Below, piece by piece: positions 52,985 through 61,905 of a DNA stretch of 64,000 nt. Position 1 is the stretch's first letter. Each line of letters starts with the position of its first letter. A model generated the notes under the pieces. That model ran no database searches and was not told the origin of the DNA. It saw only the letters and a list, made by a program, of their open reading frames with translations. Source of the stretch: Helicobacter_F equorum (GTDB taxonomy: Bacteria > Campylobacterota > Campylobacteria > Campylobacterales > Helicobacteraceae); contig NZ_JBHRZM010000009.1 in the NCBI RefSeq assembly GCF_042649585.1, positions 62,001 through 126,000 on the forward strand, given 5' to 3'. Both the position numbers and the translations under genes were made by a program.

Positions 52985-54508
52985 ATGAGATATGTTTTTT
53001 GTCTTTTTTTTGTTATAAGCGGGTTATTCCCCATTTATGTGTTACAAGCACAAGAGAACACTATGTGTGTGCCTAATGACATAAAGTTAGAAAAAGTGGC
53101 TCTATGGCGTGATGTATATCGTATCAATACCAATAATGCAACACTCTATAGTGTGCCAAATGAGCAATGCAAGCTTGAAAGCGCGTTGCCTACAGACACA
53201 AAGGCAAAGGTGCTTGGCAAGGTGGCTGATTATTATCTTATTACAGATAACAAAGCAACGCAAGCCTATATTCATACACAAGATGTGAGTTTGAGTGGTA
53301 TAAATTTTAACTTTTATTTTACGCTTGTGAGTATGGTAGCTGTTTTGTTGCTCGGTCGTTTTGTTATTGAACGCATAAAAATATTACAAGATTATAATAT
53401 ACCAGAACCCATTGTAGGTGGCATTATTAGTGCAGTTATAACCCTTGTGATTTATAAAACATTGCAACTTGAATTTATATTTGATTCTTCTTTATCAGAA
53501 CCTTTAATGCTTGCTTTTTTCTCATCAATTGGGCTTAGTGCTGAATTTTCTGCATTAAAAAAGGGTGGAAAGATGCTTGGCATATTTCTTGTGTTGATTA
53601 CGGGTGTGCTTGTGTTGCAGAATCTAGTTGGGGTTGGTATATCCTATGCTATGGGTGAGAATCCATTGCTTGGTATGCTTGGTGGTTCTATCACGATGAG
53701 TGGTGGGCATGGAACGGGTGCCACATGGGCTAAGACTTTTGAAGCACAACCCTATAATTTCTCTGCTGCAACAGGCGTTGCTATGGCATGTGCAACTTTT
53801 GGGCTTGTTATGGGTGGGCTTATCGGTGGTCCTGTTGCAAGATTTCTTATCAAAGGGCATAATCTTAAAATTCCAGGTGTAGAACATAATAATAATGATG
53901 ATGTGCATGGGCTTGAAACACCGATGAAAGAGCGATTGATTACACCTATTAGCTTTGTAGAAAGCCTTGCATTAATTGCGATATGTTTGTTAGTTGGTAA
54001 AGTGTTGGAAGAGACTATAAGGGATATAAGTCCAGGACTTAACCTTCCGGCTTTTGTGTATTGTCTTTTTACAGGGGTGATTTTGCGCAATACCTTACAG
54101 GCATTAAACATGTATCAAGTTTTTGATAGAGAAGTCTCTGTTTTGGGTAATGTTTCACTTTCTTTGTTTCTTGCGTTTGCGATGATGACACTTAATCTTT
54201 GGCAGTTGCTATCACTAGCACTACCTTTAGTTGTGATACTGACAGCACAAACTGTGTTAATGGTTTTGTATGCTGTGTTTATTACATTTAGATTCTGTGG
54301 CAAAAATTATGATGCAGCAGTGCTTGCTGCCGGACATTGTGGTTTTGGATTGGGAGCAATGCCTACGGCTATGGTGAATATGCAAGCAGTTACTTCACAT
54401 TATGGACCAAGCCATATAGCATTTATTATCGTGCCACTTTGTGGAGCATTTTTTGTCGATCTTATCAATGCAATTGTGATTACAGGCTTACTTTCTATCA
54501 TACCTTGA
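52985..54508 (+). CDS. gltS: GltS-type sodium/glutamate symporter with N-terminal SH3-like periplasmic domain
   Basis: A 507-aa protein in two parts. After a signal or anchor segment (MRYVFCLFFVISGLFPIYVLQ), residues about 25-105 look like a bacterial SH3 domain (KVALWRDVYRINTNNATLYS, AKVLGKVADYYLITDNKATQ). From residue 110 on it is a GltS-family carrier with about ten helices: EPIVGGIISAVITL, SGGHGTGATWAKTFEA, NVSLSLFLAFAMMTLNLWQL and AGHCGFGLGAMPTAM. The carrier alone is about 400 residues in E. coli; the fused SH3 part is unusual. ATG 52985 follows AGAGG. Confidence 0.85.
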   Translation: MRYVFCLFFVISGLFPIYVLQAQENTMCVPNDIKLEKVALWRDVYRINTNNATLYSVPNEQCKLESALPTDTKAKVLGKVADYYLITDNKATQAYIHTQDVSLSGINFNFYFTLVSMVAVLLLGRFVIERIKILQDYNIPEPIVGGIISAVITLVIYKTLQLEFIFDSSLSEPLMLAFFSSIGLSAEFSALKKGGKMLGIFLVLITGVLVLQNLVGVGISYAMGENPLLGMLGGSITMSGGHGTGATWAKTFEAQPYNFSAATGVAMACATFGLVMGGLIGGPVARFLIKGHNLKIPGVEHNNNDDVHGLETPMKERLITPISFVESLALIAICLLVGKVLEETIRDISPGLNLPAFVYCLFTGVILRNTLQALNMYQVFDREVSVLGNVSLSLFLAFAMMTLNLWQLLSLALPLVVILTAQTVLMVLYAVFITFRFCGKNYDAAVLAAGHCGFGLGAMPTAMVNMQAVTSHYGPSHIAFIIVPLCGAFFVDLINAIVITGLLSIIP

Positions 54509-54588
54509 TGTATGTAGAATCTAGATTGCACACAATAAATTTGGTGTATATAATGTGTCAAGAAGTGATGAGGTTTTGGAGATAGCTA

Positions 54589-55350
54589 GTGTTTGGTGAT
54601 TTAGAAGTATTTTGGTATATCGTATTATTTGTTGGCTCTATCTTTGGTGGGTTTGTGGGTTCACTCTCTGGCGGGGCGGGAATGATAACAATGCCTTTAC
54701 TTTTACTTAGCGGACTAAATCCGCTTCAGGCTTTGGCTACAAACAAACTTCAAGCATGTGTTGGATCATTCACGGGTGCGACATATTATTATAAAAGTGG
54801 TTTGATGGATTTGGGACAAAGCCGCATATATATGGTCATTGCATTGATTTTTTCTGCCATTGGAGTGGCTTTGGTGCAAGTTATACCACTTGAATCTTTA
54901 TCAAAAATATTACCCTTTGCAATGATTATTGTGGGGATATATTTTTTATTTTCACCAGATATAAGTGATAATGATACGATAAAGACTACACGCACGTTTT
55001 TGCCCTATATCTCTTGTGCGATAGCGAGTGTATATGGCGGGCTTTTGGGAGTGGGAATAGGTTCTTTTATGTTAGCCATACTGGTAGGTCTTGCAGGATA
55101 TGGGTTAAGCAAGGCACTTGCATACTCTCGATCGATTGTGTTTGTTATTAATCTCGTTTCAACATTACTTTTTATTATTGGTGGAAATGTGTTATGGGGG
55201 CTAGGGGCAATCATGTGTGTAGGACAAATGATAGGTGCGAGTTTGGGGGCAAAACTTGCTATCAAATCAGGGATAAAGGTTATTCGCCCTATGGTGATTT
55301 GTCTATGTCTTGTTATGTCCGCACAGATTCTTATAAAAGAGTTTTTCTAA
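54589..55350 (+). CDS. TauE/SafE-family (sulfite exporter-type) permease
   Basis: A 253-aa membrane protein with about eight helices. FVGSLSGGAGMITMPLLLLSG and NKLQACVGSFTGATYYY are the first-half family repeat, and GGLLGVGIGSFMLAILVGLAGYGLSKA with GLGAIMCVGQMIGASLGAKLA the second. The family moves sulfur-containing or organic anions. The start is a GTG at 54589 with GGAG upstream. It stands between gltS and the methionine importer; no functional tie is evident. Confidence 0.88.
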   Translation: MFGDLEVFWYIVLFVGSIFGGFVGSLSGGAGMITMPLLLLSGLNPLQALATNKLQACVGSFTGATYYYKSGLMDLGQSRIYMVIALIFSAIGVALVQVIPLESLSKILPFAMIIVGIYFLFSPDISDNDTIKTTRTFLPYISCAIASVYGGLLGVGIGSFMLAILVGLAGYGLSKALAYSRSIVFVINLVSTLLFIIGGNVLWGLGAIMCVGQMIGASLGAKLAIKSGIKVIRPMVICLCLVMSAQILIKEFF

Positions 55351-55499
55351 ATTTTTTGGGCTTAGGAGAAAAGTCTTTCTTTGTCTTTTTATGGATATGG
55401 TTTTGTACTATTCATTACAAGGTTTGCGAGAGCTAATAGTTTTGATAATATTGTAAGAACATATAGGCATTGTAATGATGTATCGTAAGTTTTTGGAAT

Positions 55500-55513
55500 T
55501 TTATGCTAGAATC
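55500..55513 (+). promoter_or_regulatory. Possible promoter of the methionine importer operon
   Basis: TTATGCTAGAATCG contains an extended -10-like TGCTAGAAT about 30 bases before the metN ATG. No S-box or MetJ-type repeat was seen. Confidence 0.3.
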
Positions 55514-55539
55514 GTAGCCCTAATTTTCTCATTTGTGTT

Positions 55540-56577
55540 ATGGATTCTTGCAAGGGGTGTGTCATTATTACTCTACAACATATTACCAAAACCTATCCTA
55601 ACGGATTTTGTGCGCTAAAAGGTATTGATTTAGAGGTGCAAGAGGGAGATATTATGGGCGTTATTGGGTATTCTGGTGCGGGTAAAAGCACACTTATACG
55701 CATTATTAATCGCCTTGAAGAGCCAAGTAGCGGGAGTGTGCATATTGGAGGGGTGGATATACTAGGGCTTAAAGAAAGCCAACTCCAAAAACAACGCCAA
55801 AAAATTGGTATGATTTTTCAACATTTTAATCTGTTAAGCTCAAGAAATGTATTTGGCAATGTCGCCTTTGCACTTGAAATTGCAAAATGGCGTAAAAGCG
55901 AGATAAAATCGCGTGTTATGGAATTATTAGAACTTGTGGGATTAGAAGAAAAGGCACATTTTTATCCTACTCAGCTTAGTGGCGGACAAAAACAGCGTGT
56001 AGCCATTGCGAGGGCATTAGCCAATCACCCAAAAATTTTACTTTGTGATGAAGCTACAAGTGCGCTTGATGCCAAAACAACAAAGTCCATTCTTACATTA
56101 CTCAAAGAATTGCAATCTAAACTTTCGCTTACTATCGTGCTTATCACACATCAAATTGAGGTTGTGCAGCAAATTTGCAATAAGGTTTGTGTGATTAGTG
56201 ATGGTGAAATTGTTGAGCGAGGTAGAGTGGAGGAAGTGTTTGCCAATCCAAAACAAGACATTACAAGGGAGCTCATCTCGTTTTTACCACAAGATGAGTA
56301 TGAGGTCATAGCGCATTTGCCAGATTCTCATAATGTCTATAGAATCGTTTTTACAGGATCAAATGCCAAAAATCCACTCATCTCTCAAGCGATTAAAAAA
56401 TTTGGCGTGGATATAAATATTTTAAGTGGCTCTATTGAGGAATTTAATGCCAAGGAAGTGGGACATTTGGTCGTGAAATTTTTGGGAACAGATTCTGAAA
56501 TTTCTCAAGCAATACAATGGCTACAAACTCAAGGTGTGGTGTCGCAAGCCATATATCAAGATTTACAAAATACATAA
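55540..56577 (+). CDS. metN: Methionine import ATP-binding protein MetN
   Basis: ATPase of the MetNIQ D/L-methionine ABC importer. The 345-aa product has Walker A GYSGAGKST, the Q-loop GMIFQHFNLL, signature QLSGGQKQRVAIARAL, Walker B ILLCDEATSAL and a C-terminal NIL-type regulatory domain (from about residue 265), which gives methionine feedback control. The ATG at 55540 has no Shine-Dalgarno; AAGGGG lies just after it, so the true start may be a non-ATG codon about nine codons in. Confidence 0.93.
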   Translation: MDSCKGCVIITLQHITKTYPNGFCALKGIDLEVQEGDIMGVIGYSGAGKSTLIRIINRLEEPSSGSVHIGGVDILGLKESQLQKQRQKIGMIFQHFNLLSSRNVFGNVAFALEIAKWRKSEIKSRVMELLELVGLEEKAHFYPTQLSGGQKQRVAIARALANHPKILLCDEATSALDAKTTKSILTLLKELQSKLSLTIVLITHQIEVVQQICNKVCVISDGEIVERGRVEEVFANPKQDITRELISFLPQDEYEVIAHLPDSHNVYRIVFTGSNAKNPLISQAIKKFGVDINILSGSIEEFNAKEVGHLVVKFLGTDSEISQAIQWLQTQGVVSQAIYQDLQNT

Positions 56578-56585
56578 GGTGTGGT

Positions 56586-57296
56586 ATGAAAGAATTTTTG
56601 CGTGCAGGGGATAGAATCTTTGAAGATACATTGCATTTTTTGTTTGGTAATGACATTATGTTTTTATTGATGAAAGGTTTGTGTGAAACAATCTATATGG
56701 TTGGCTTTTCGATTGTTTTTGCTGTGGTTTTTGGTCTGCCTTTGGGTATTTTGCTTACCCTTACGCGTCCAGATTCTATTAAACCTATGCCTTTATTAAA
56801 TAAAACGCTTGGTTGGGTAGTCAATATGATTCGCTCTTTTCCATTTATGGTGCTTATCATTGCATTATTACCTATTTTTCGTCATCTCATTGGCATTAGC
56901 ACAGGATCATCAGCAGCCATTATTGCTTTAAGCATTGCAGCTATTCCTTTTATCGCGAGGCTTTTTGAAGGCGCACTTTTAGAAGTTTCTAAAGACCTCA
57001 TAGAAGCCACACAAAGTATGGGTGCTAGTACGTGGATTATTATTACTATGATGCTTAGTGAATCTAAACCCGCACTCGTTAATGCAATTGTCATTACTTC
57101 AGTAAGCCTTATAGGCTATTGTGCGATGGCTGGGATTGTAGGTGGTGGAGGACTTGGGGATTTGGCATATCGTTTAGGTTTTAATTCTTTTAGGGAAGAT
57201 ATCTTGCTGTATGCAGTGCTTATTACAATGGTGCTTGTGCAAGTTATACAAAGTAGCGGTGATGGTATTGTAAAAATCTTGCGAAAGCACCGCTAA
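56586..57296 (+). CDS. metI: Methionine import permease MetI
   Basis: A 236-aa inner-membrane permease started at ATG 56586, after the metN stop. It has five hydrophobic helices and the ABC coupling motif EATQSMGASTWIIITMMLSE (EAA loop), as well as GAGIVGGGGLGDLAYRLGF-type sequence near the end (IVGGGGLGDLAYRLGF). Longer frames to 56517 overlap metN without support. Confidence 0.94.
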   Translation: MKEFLRAGDRIFEDTLHFLFGNDIMFLLMKGLCETIYMVGFSIVFAVVFGLPLGILLTLTRPDSIKPMPLLNKTLGWVVNMIRSFPFMVLIIALLPIFRHLIGISTGSSAAIIALSIAAIPFIARLFEGALLEVSKDLIEATQSMGASTWIIITMMLSESKPALVNAIVITSVSLIGYCAMAGIVGGGGLGDLAYRLGFNSFREDILLYAVLITMVLVQVIQSSGDGIVKILRKHR

Positions 57297-57315
57297 ATTT
57301 TATAAAGGAGTTTTG

Positions 57316-58113
57316 ATGAAATATGTATTGAGTGTTGTGGCATTAAGTTTGGCGCTTTTTCTAAGTGCATGTGGGAATGGAGAGCAGAGTAAGCAAACGC
57401 TTGTTGTTGGGGCTACGCCTGTGCCAGCTTCAGAGATTTTGGAATTTGCAAAACCATTGCTGGCAAAACAAGGGGTGGATATGCGTGTGCAGGTTTTTAC
57501 TGATTATGTAATGCCTGATGTTGCTCTTGATGATAAAAGCACTGATGCAAATTTGTATCAACATAAGCCCTACATGGAAGCACAAAATGCCCAAAGAGGT
57601 TTTAAACTTGTATCTTTAGCGCCAGTGTATGTCGTGCCACTTGGGTTTTATTCCAAAAAATATACAAAATTTGAAGATATTCCAAATGGTGCGGATATTG
57701 CCTTGCCTTCTGATAGTTCTAATCTAGCGCGTGCCCTTATTTTGCTGCATGATTTTGGGGTTATTACACTAAAAGATCCTAACAATCTTGCTAGCACTAT
57801 AGAATCTGATATTGTGCAAAACCCTAAGAATTTGCGTTTTCAATCTATAGAGGCTGCAGCATTGCCAAGAGCGTTGCCTACGCTTGATGGTGCAGTGATA
57901 AATGCTAATTATGCACTACAAGCTGGTATGAGTATAAAAGAAGCATTTTTCCATGAAAATGAGAAGTCAGAATATATTAATGTGCTTGTCGCAAGAGAAG
58001 ATAATCAAGATGATGAGCGTATTATTAAGCTTAAAGAAGTGCTTTTAAGCAAGGAAGTAGCAGATTTTATTCTAGAAAAATATAAGGGTGAAATACTACC
58101 TGTAGGTATGTAG
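57316..58113 (+). CDS. metQ: Methionine-binding lipoprotein MetQ, copy 1
   Basis: A 265-aa substrate-binding protein with a lipoprotein signal peptide ending in LSAC. It belongs to the NLPA family: VVGATPVPASEIL, VQVFTDYVMPDVALDDKSTD, LYQHKPYMEAQNAQRG, ALPSDSSNLARALILLHDFG. AAAGGAG precedes the ATG. A second, clearly diverged MetQ follows. Confidence 0.93.
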   Translation: MKYVLSVVALSLALFLSACGNGEQSKQTLVVGATPVPASEILEFAKPLLAKQGVDMRVQVFTDYVMPDVALDDKSTDANLYQHKPYMEAQNAQRGFKLVSLAPVYVVPLGFYSKKYTKFEDIPNGADIALPSDSSNLARALILLHDFGVITLKDPNNLASTIESDIVQNPKNLRFQSIEAAALPRALPTLDGAVINANYALQAGMSIKEAFFHENEKSEYINVLVAREDNQDDERIIKLKEVLLSKEVADFILEKYKGEILPVGM

Positions 58114-58139
58114 CAATAATCTAACAAAAGGAGCTAGTT

Positions 58140-58949
58140 ATGAAAAGACAATATATTTTAGCATGTGTAGCAAGTGTGTTTATGCTTTTTAGTGGGTGTG
58201 GTGAAAACACACAAAATGAGACACAAAAAGAAATTGTAGAGCTTAAAGTTGGGGCTACACCAGTGCCTCATGCACAGATTCTAGAGGCTATAAAAGAGGA
58301 TTTGCAAAAAGAGGGCATTAGACTTAAGATTGTGGAATTTTCAGATTATGTAACACCAAACCTTAGTCTTAATGATGGGAGTTTGGATGCGAATTTTTTT
58401 CAGCATAAGCCATATTTATATGCAATGAATAAAGAGCGAAAACTTGACTTAGTAGATGTGGCAGATATTCATATTGAGCCTATCGGATTGTATTCTACAA
58501 AAATCCATGATATTGCAGATCTTGAGCAAAATAATACTATAGCCATACCAAACGATCCAACAAATGGCGGACGCGCTCTTATGTTGCTTCACAACAAAGG
58601 ACTTATTACACTAAAAGATCCTAGCAATCTTGCTAGCACAGAAGCTGATATTATAGAGAATCCAAAGGATTTAAAAATTGTGTCTGTAGAAGCCGCACTT
58701 TTGCCTCGTATTATCAAAGAATATGATGTTGCAGTTATTAATAGTAACTTTGCAATCCCTGCAGGATTTACTTCCAAAGATGCACTTATCGTTGAAGATA
58801 GAAGCTCACCTTATGTCAATGTGTTAGTAGTCAAGGCTAATAATGTTGATAATCCTCACATTTTGACACTCAAAAAAGTGCTCCAAAGTCCAAAAGTGAA
58901 GGAATTTATCGAGCAAACTTATAATGGTGAGCTTGTGCCAGTATTTTAG
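58140..58949 (+). CDS. metQ: Methionine-binding lipoprotein MetQ, copy 2
   Basis: A 269-aa paralogue of the preceding gene, with lipobox FSGC and the same family motifs (LKVGATPVPHAQIL, NFFQHKPYLYAMNKER, IAIPNDPTNGGRALMLLHN, ITLKDPSNLASTEADI). It is set in the same operon 26 bases downstream. The identity to copy 1 is high in motif blocks and low elsewhere, so it is an old tandem duplication, perhaps with different ligand preference. Confidence 0.92.
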   Translation: MKRQYILACVASVFMLFSGCGENTQNETQKEIVELKVGATPVPHAQILEAIKEDLQKEGIRLKIVEFSDYVTPNLSLNDGSLDANFFQHKPYLYAMNKERKLDLVDVADIHIEPIGLYSTKIHDIADLEQNNTIAIPNDPTNGGRALMLLHNKGLITLKDPSNLASTEADIIENPKDLKIVSVEAALLPRIIKEYDVAVINSNFAIPAGFTSKDALIVEDRSSPYVNVLVVKANNVDNPHILTLKKVLQSPKVKEFIEQTYNGELVPVF

Positions 58950-58954
58950 AGGGA

Positions 58955-60001
58955 TTAAATCTCAAGAGCTTGTGTGATCTCACAAACTTTGGCGATTTTT
59001 TGTGCTATAAGTGTGAGATCGCTTGGGCTTAGATTCATAAAACTTATGCTTATAAGCTCTCGACAATGTGTATCTTCATAGCCAAGCTCTCGCAAAACAA
59101 ATGATGGCTTAAAATTACCTAGCAAACAATCCATACCATTAATGACAACAACATCTTCTAGCAACAAGCTTTGCGCTAAGACACGGGCTTTTATTCCAGA
59201 GATTCTTAAAGCAAGGCAGTTTCCAAAACATTCTTGTAATGGTGTAAAAACGCCTATGCGATCCCCCAAAAGGTTTTGTAGATTTTGCAAAAGTAAGGCA
59301 TTGTAGTTTTGCGTGCAGTATTGCCACAGATACGTATTGTTTTGTAGGTGTTTGCATACATATAGCAGAGATTCTAAAAATCCATTTGGCAAGAGCGAAT
59401 CTAAATGTTGTGTGAGATGCGGGATAGAATGTATGATGCAACCACTCCGCGGTATAAGTCCTATGCGTTCCCCATTGATTACAAACGCAATATTTGGGTG
59501 TGAGAGATTTGTGATACTCTCCCACGCACCTACTTGTAAAAGTGCAGATATTTCCACAAATAACACATATTCACGCCCTATAGAATCTAGAGCTTTGGCG
59601 TATTCTAAAATAGGATTAATATGTAGAATATCCTCATCAACATAAGGGATAAAATAATATTGTGCATTGTGTATGCAAAGAGATTGTGGCGTTGGGATAA
59701 TGAGCTTTTGGAGATTCTCAAAGAAATGAAAACTTTGATATGCCGCTTGTGAGAATCCCACGCTCAAAGCACTTTTAGCGGCACCAAGTTTTAAAAAAAG
59801 AGTAATAAAGTCTTCTAGGGTGCAACCAAAAAACTGCACATATTCACGCCCAAATATTTCCCCGATGCGTTTTTGGATGGTTTTGGTATGTTTAGAATCT
59901 TCTAGACTAAAGGGATTTGTGATGCCAAATTCTTGGTTTGTCATAATAGCACACGCTTCTTTGTTGCGTGCAAAATTTGCAAGGTATTCTAGTCTATACA
60001 T
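58955..60001 (-). CDS. NifS-like protein with the PLP lysine replaced, next to selAB
   Basis: A 348-aa relative of cysteine desulfurases (fold-type I, class V). The N-terminus NPFSLEDSKHTKTIQKRIGEIFG fits the NifS NPSSxHxxGRxAxxxIExAR block, and the C-terminus GMDCLLGNFKPSFVLRELG fits GSACSSGxxxPSHVLxALG, so the catalytic cysteine is kept (C292). At the PLP-lysine position (SGHKxYGPKG in NifS) the protein has NGERIGLIPRSG, with Arg (R179) for Lys. It starts 14 bases after selB ends, in a selA-selB-this gene run. It may bind or deliver selenium without desulfurase chemistry. Confidence 0.65.
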   Translation of the reverse strand: MYRLEYLANFARNKEACAIMTNQEFGITNPFSLEDSKHTKTIQKRIGEIFGREYVQFFGCTLEDFITLFLKLGAAKSALSVGFSQAAYQSFHFFENLQKLIIPTPQSLCIHNAQYYFIPYVDEDILHINPILEYAKALDSIGREYVLFVEISALLQVGAWESITNLSHPNIAFVINGERIGLIPRSGCIIHSIPHLTQHLDSLLPNGFLESLLYVCKHLQNNTYLWQYCTQNYNALLLQNLQNLLGDRIGVFTPLQECFGNCLALRISGIKARVLAQSLLLEDVVVINGMDCLLGNFKPSFVLRELGYEDTHCRELISISFMNLSPSDLTLIAQKIAKVCEITQALEI

Positions 60002-60015
60002 TGTGTTCCTAATCT

Positions 60016-61896
60016 TTATGGTGTAAAACGCAAGATTCGCTTATCACCATCTTTGGTAATGTCTGCAAAATTATCAAGATATTCTAAATAATTGATAAGA
60101 TATTTACGGCTTAATGGAAGCTTTGATTTAAAAAGCGTAATATCAATATAGCCTTGTGTGTGGATAATCTCACGCATTATTGCGACAAGCTTATTCATAG
60201 ATTGTGTAGTGATAAAAAGATTATGTGCCACACGAAGGATTTTTTGGGATTTGGTGAGATTTTTTAAAACCTTATCGCCAAGTTTTCTATCAATCTCAAG
60301 ATTCTCATAGAGATTATATGGCGCAATGGGTGCAAATTCTTGTTGGGATAATAGCTCATAGATTTTTTGCTCTAAAAACTCTTCTAGATTCGTAATATCA
60401 TTATTTTTTGCGACAAAGAGTGAATCTTTTTGGAGAATAAATTTTTGTGTGAAGAGCTCATTGAGTGCAGTTTGCAAAAAATTAAGAGACGCCCATTTGT
60501 ATTTAAATTGCAAACTTTGTGCAGAAAGCAAAGCGTGTTTGTTTTTGATAAAAATATCTAAAATCGCATTTTTTAGCCACTCTAATTCGCTTGATGGATA
60601 GGCGACAAGGTCTTTAGAATCAAAAAAGAGCTCTTGAGATTCATGTAAGTTTTGCAATATAGCACTGCTTTCTTGGTGGCTTAATCCAAAACGTTGTGTG
60701 GAACTTACTACCCCAAAACCATGCCTATGAATGTGCGAGAGAATCTTAAAGGCTTGCGAAAAATCTTTGGCTAAAAGCGCTTGTAGTAATGGAATTTTAG
60801 TTTTTTTCTTGATAGGGTCATTGATAGGATTTAGCACACGCCCACCACATACACTCACATTGCCCTCACGCAAAATAAAAGGTTGCATAAAAAGCGCAAA
60901 AATAGGCTCTTTTGCGCTAAGTGTGCAAAGACCTAGATCTTCATCAAGAATGGTAAGCCTAATAGGTAAGTGCTTAGCACCTATATAGAGTTCATAGTTT
61001 GTGTTGTGTTTTAGATTCTTATTTTCAAAGCAATGTATTTGCACATCGATATTATTTGCGCCACGTACAAAGCCTTTTTGTGTGAGTAAAAAACCTCTTT
61101 GTAATTCGTTTGGGTTAGTGTGTGTGAGATTGAGTGCGACACGATGTGAGGGCGTAGCAAGTGTGTAGTCTATGTCATGAATCTGTAGATTACGCACTTG
61201 GACTTGTTTTTGGAGTTCGCAGATATGTAGTTCTTGAGATTTGGTAATTTCGCCACTCATCAGTGTGCCTGTTACCACACATCCAGCCCCTGCAATACTA
61301 AAGGCTCTATCGATATAATACACAACCATACCATAATCGTGTTTTTTTGGCTTTGGCAGGGTTTGGAGAAGTGAGAGTAGTGAATCTATATAGGGATTTT
61401 GTTTAAATTCCTTGCCTTGTGAATCTAGTAATGCAAAAGGCAGAGTGTTTATGAGTGCTATAGTATGTGTGCTAAAAAGCTTAGCAATTTCTGTCTTGCG
61501 TTGATTAATGAGTGTAGAGGTGGTTTTATCAACTTTGCTTAGCACGCATACACATTGTGTGATCCCAAGCATATCAGCAATTGCTAAGTGTTCGCGAGTT
61601 TGAGGCATAATACCATCATCGGCTGCAACAACAAGTAGTAATACATCAATCCCATAAGCCCCAGCGATCATTTGCTTTACAAGTTTTTCGTGTCCAGGGA
61701 CATCAATAAATGCGATATTGCGCATAGGAGTATTGATATGTGAAAAACTTAGATCAAGCGTGATACCTCGTGCTTTTTCTTCTTGCAATCTATCGCCATC
61801 AAAGCCGTTAATGGCTCGTATAAGAGAAGTTTTACCATGGTCAATATGTCCAGCTAAACCTACAATAATGTCATTAGTATCGTGTATCATCTCCAT
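60016..61896 (-). CDS. selB: Selenocysteine-specific elongation factor SelB
   Basis: GTPase that brings Sec-tRNA to UGA codons carrying a SECIS hairpin. The 626-aa protein has G1 GHIDHGKTSLI, G2/G3 EEKARGITLDLSF and DVPGHEKLVKQM, and G4 LSKVDK, then EF-Tu-like barrels and C-terminal winged helices that bind mRNA. It begins 10 bases after the selA stop. No tRNA-Sec or SelD is in the window. Confidence 0.94.
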   Translation of the reverse strand: MEMIHDTNDIIVGLAGHIDHGKTSLIRAINGFDGDRLQEEKARGITLDLSFSHINTPMRNIAFIDVPGHEKLVKQMIAGAYGIDVLLLVVAADDGIMPQTREHLAIADMLGITQCVCVLSKVDKTTSTLINQRKTEIAKLFSTHTIALINTLPFALLDSQGKEFKQNPYIDSLLSLLQTLPKPKKHDYGMVVYYIDRAFSIAGAGCVVTGTLMSGEITKSQELHICELQKQVQVRNLQIHDIDYTLATPSHRVALNLTHTNPNELQRGFLLTQKGFVRGANNIDVQIHCFENKNLKHNTNYELYIGAKHLPIRLTILDEDLGLCTLSAKEPIFALFMQPFILREGNVSVCGGRVLNPINDPIKKKTKIPLLQALLAKDFSQAFKILSHIHRHGFGVVSSTQRFGLSHQESSAILQNLHESQELFFDSKDLVAYPSSELEWLKNAILDIFIKNKHALLSAQSLQFKYKWASLNFLQTALNELFTQKFILQKDSLFVAKNNDITNLEEFLEQKIYELLSQQEFAPIAPYNLYENLEIDRKLGDKVLKNLTKSQKILRVAHNLFITTQSMNKLVAIMREIIHTQGYIDITLFKSKLPLSRKYLINYLEYLDNFADITKDGDKRILRFTP

Positions 61897-61905
61897 TGTA
61901 TGCCT

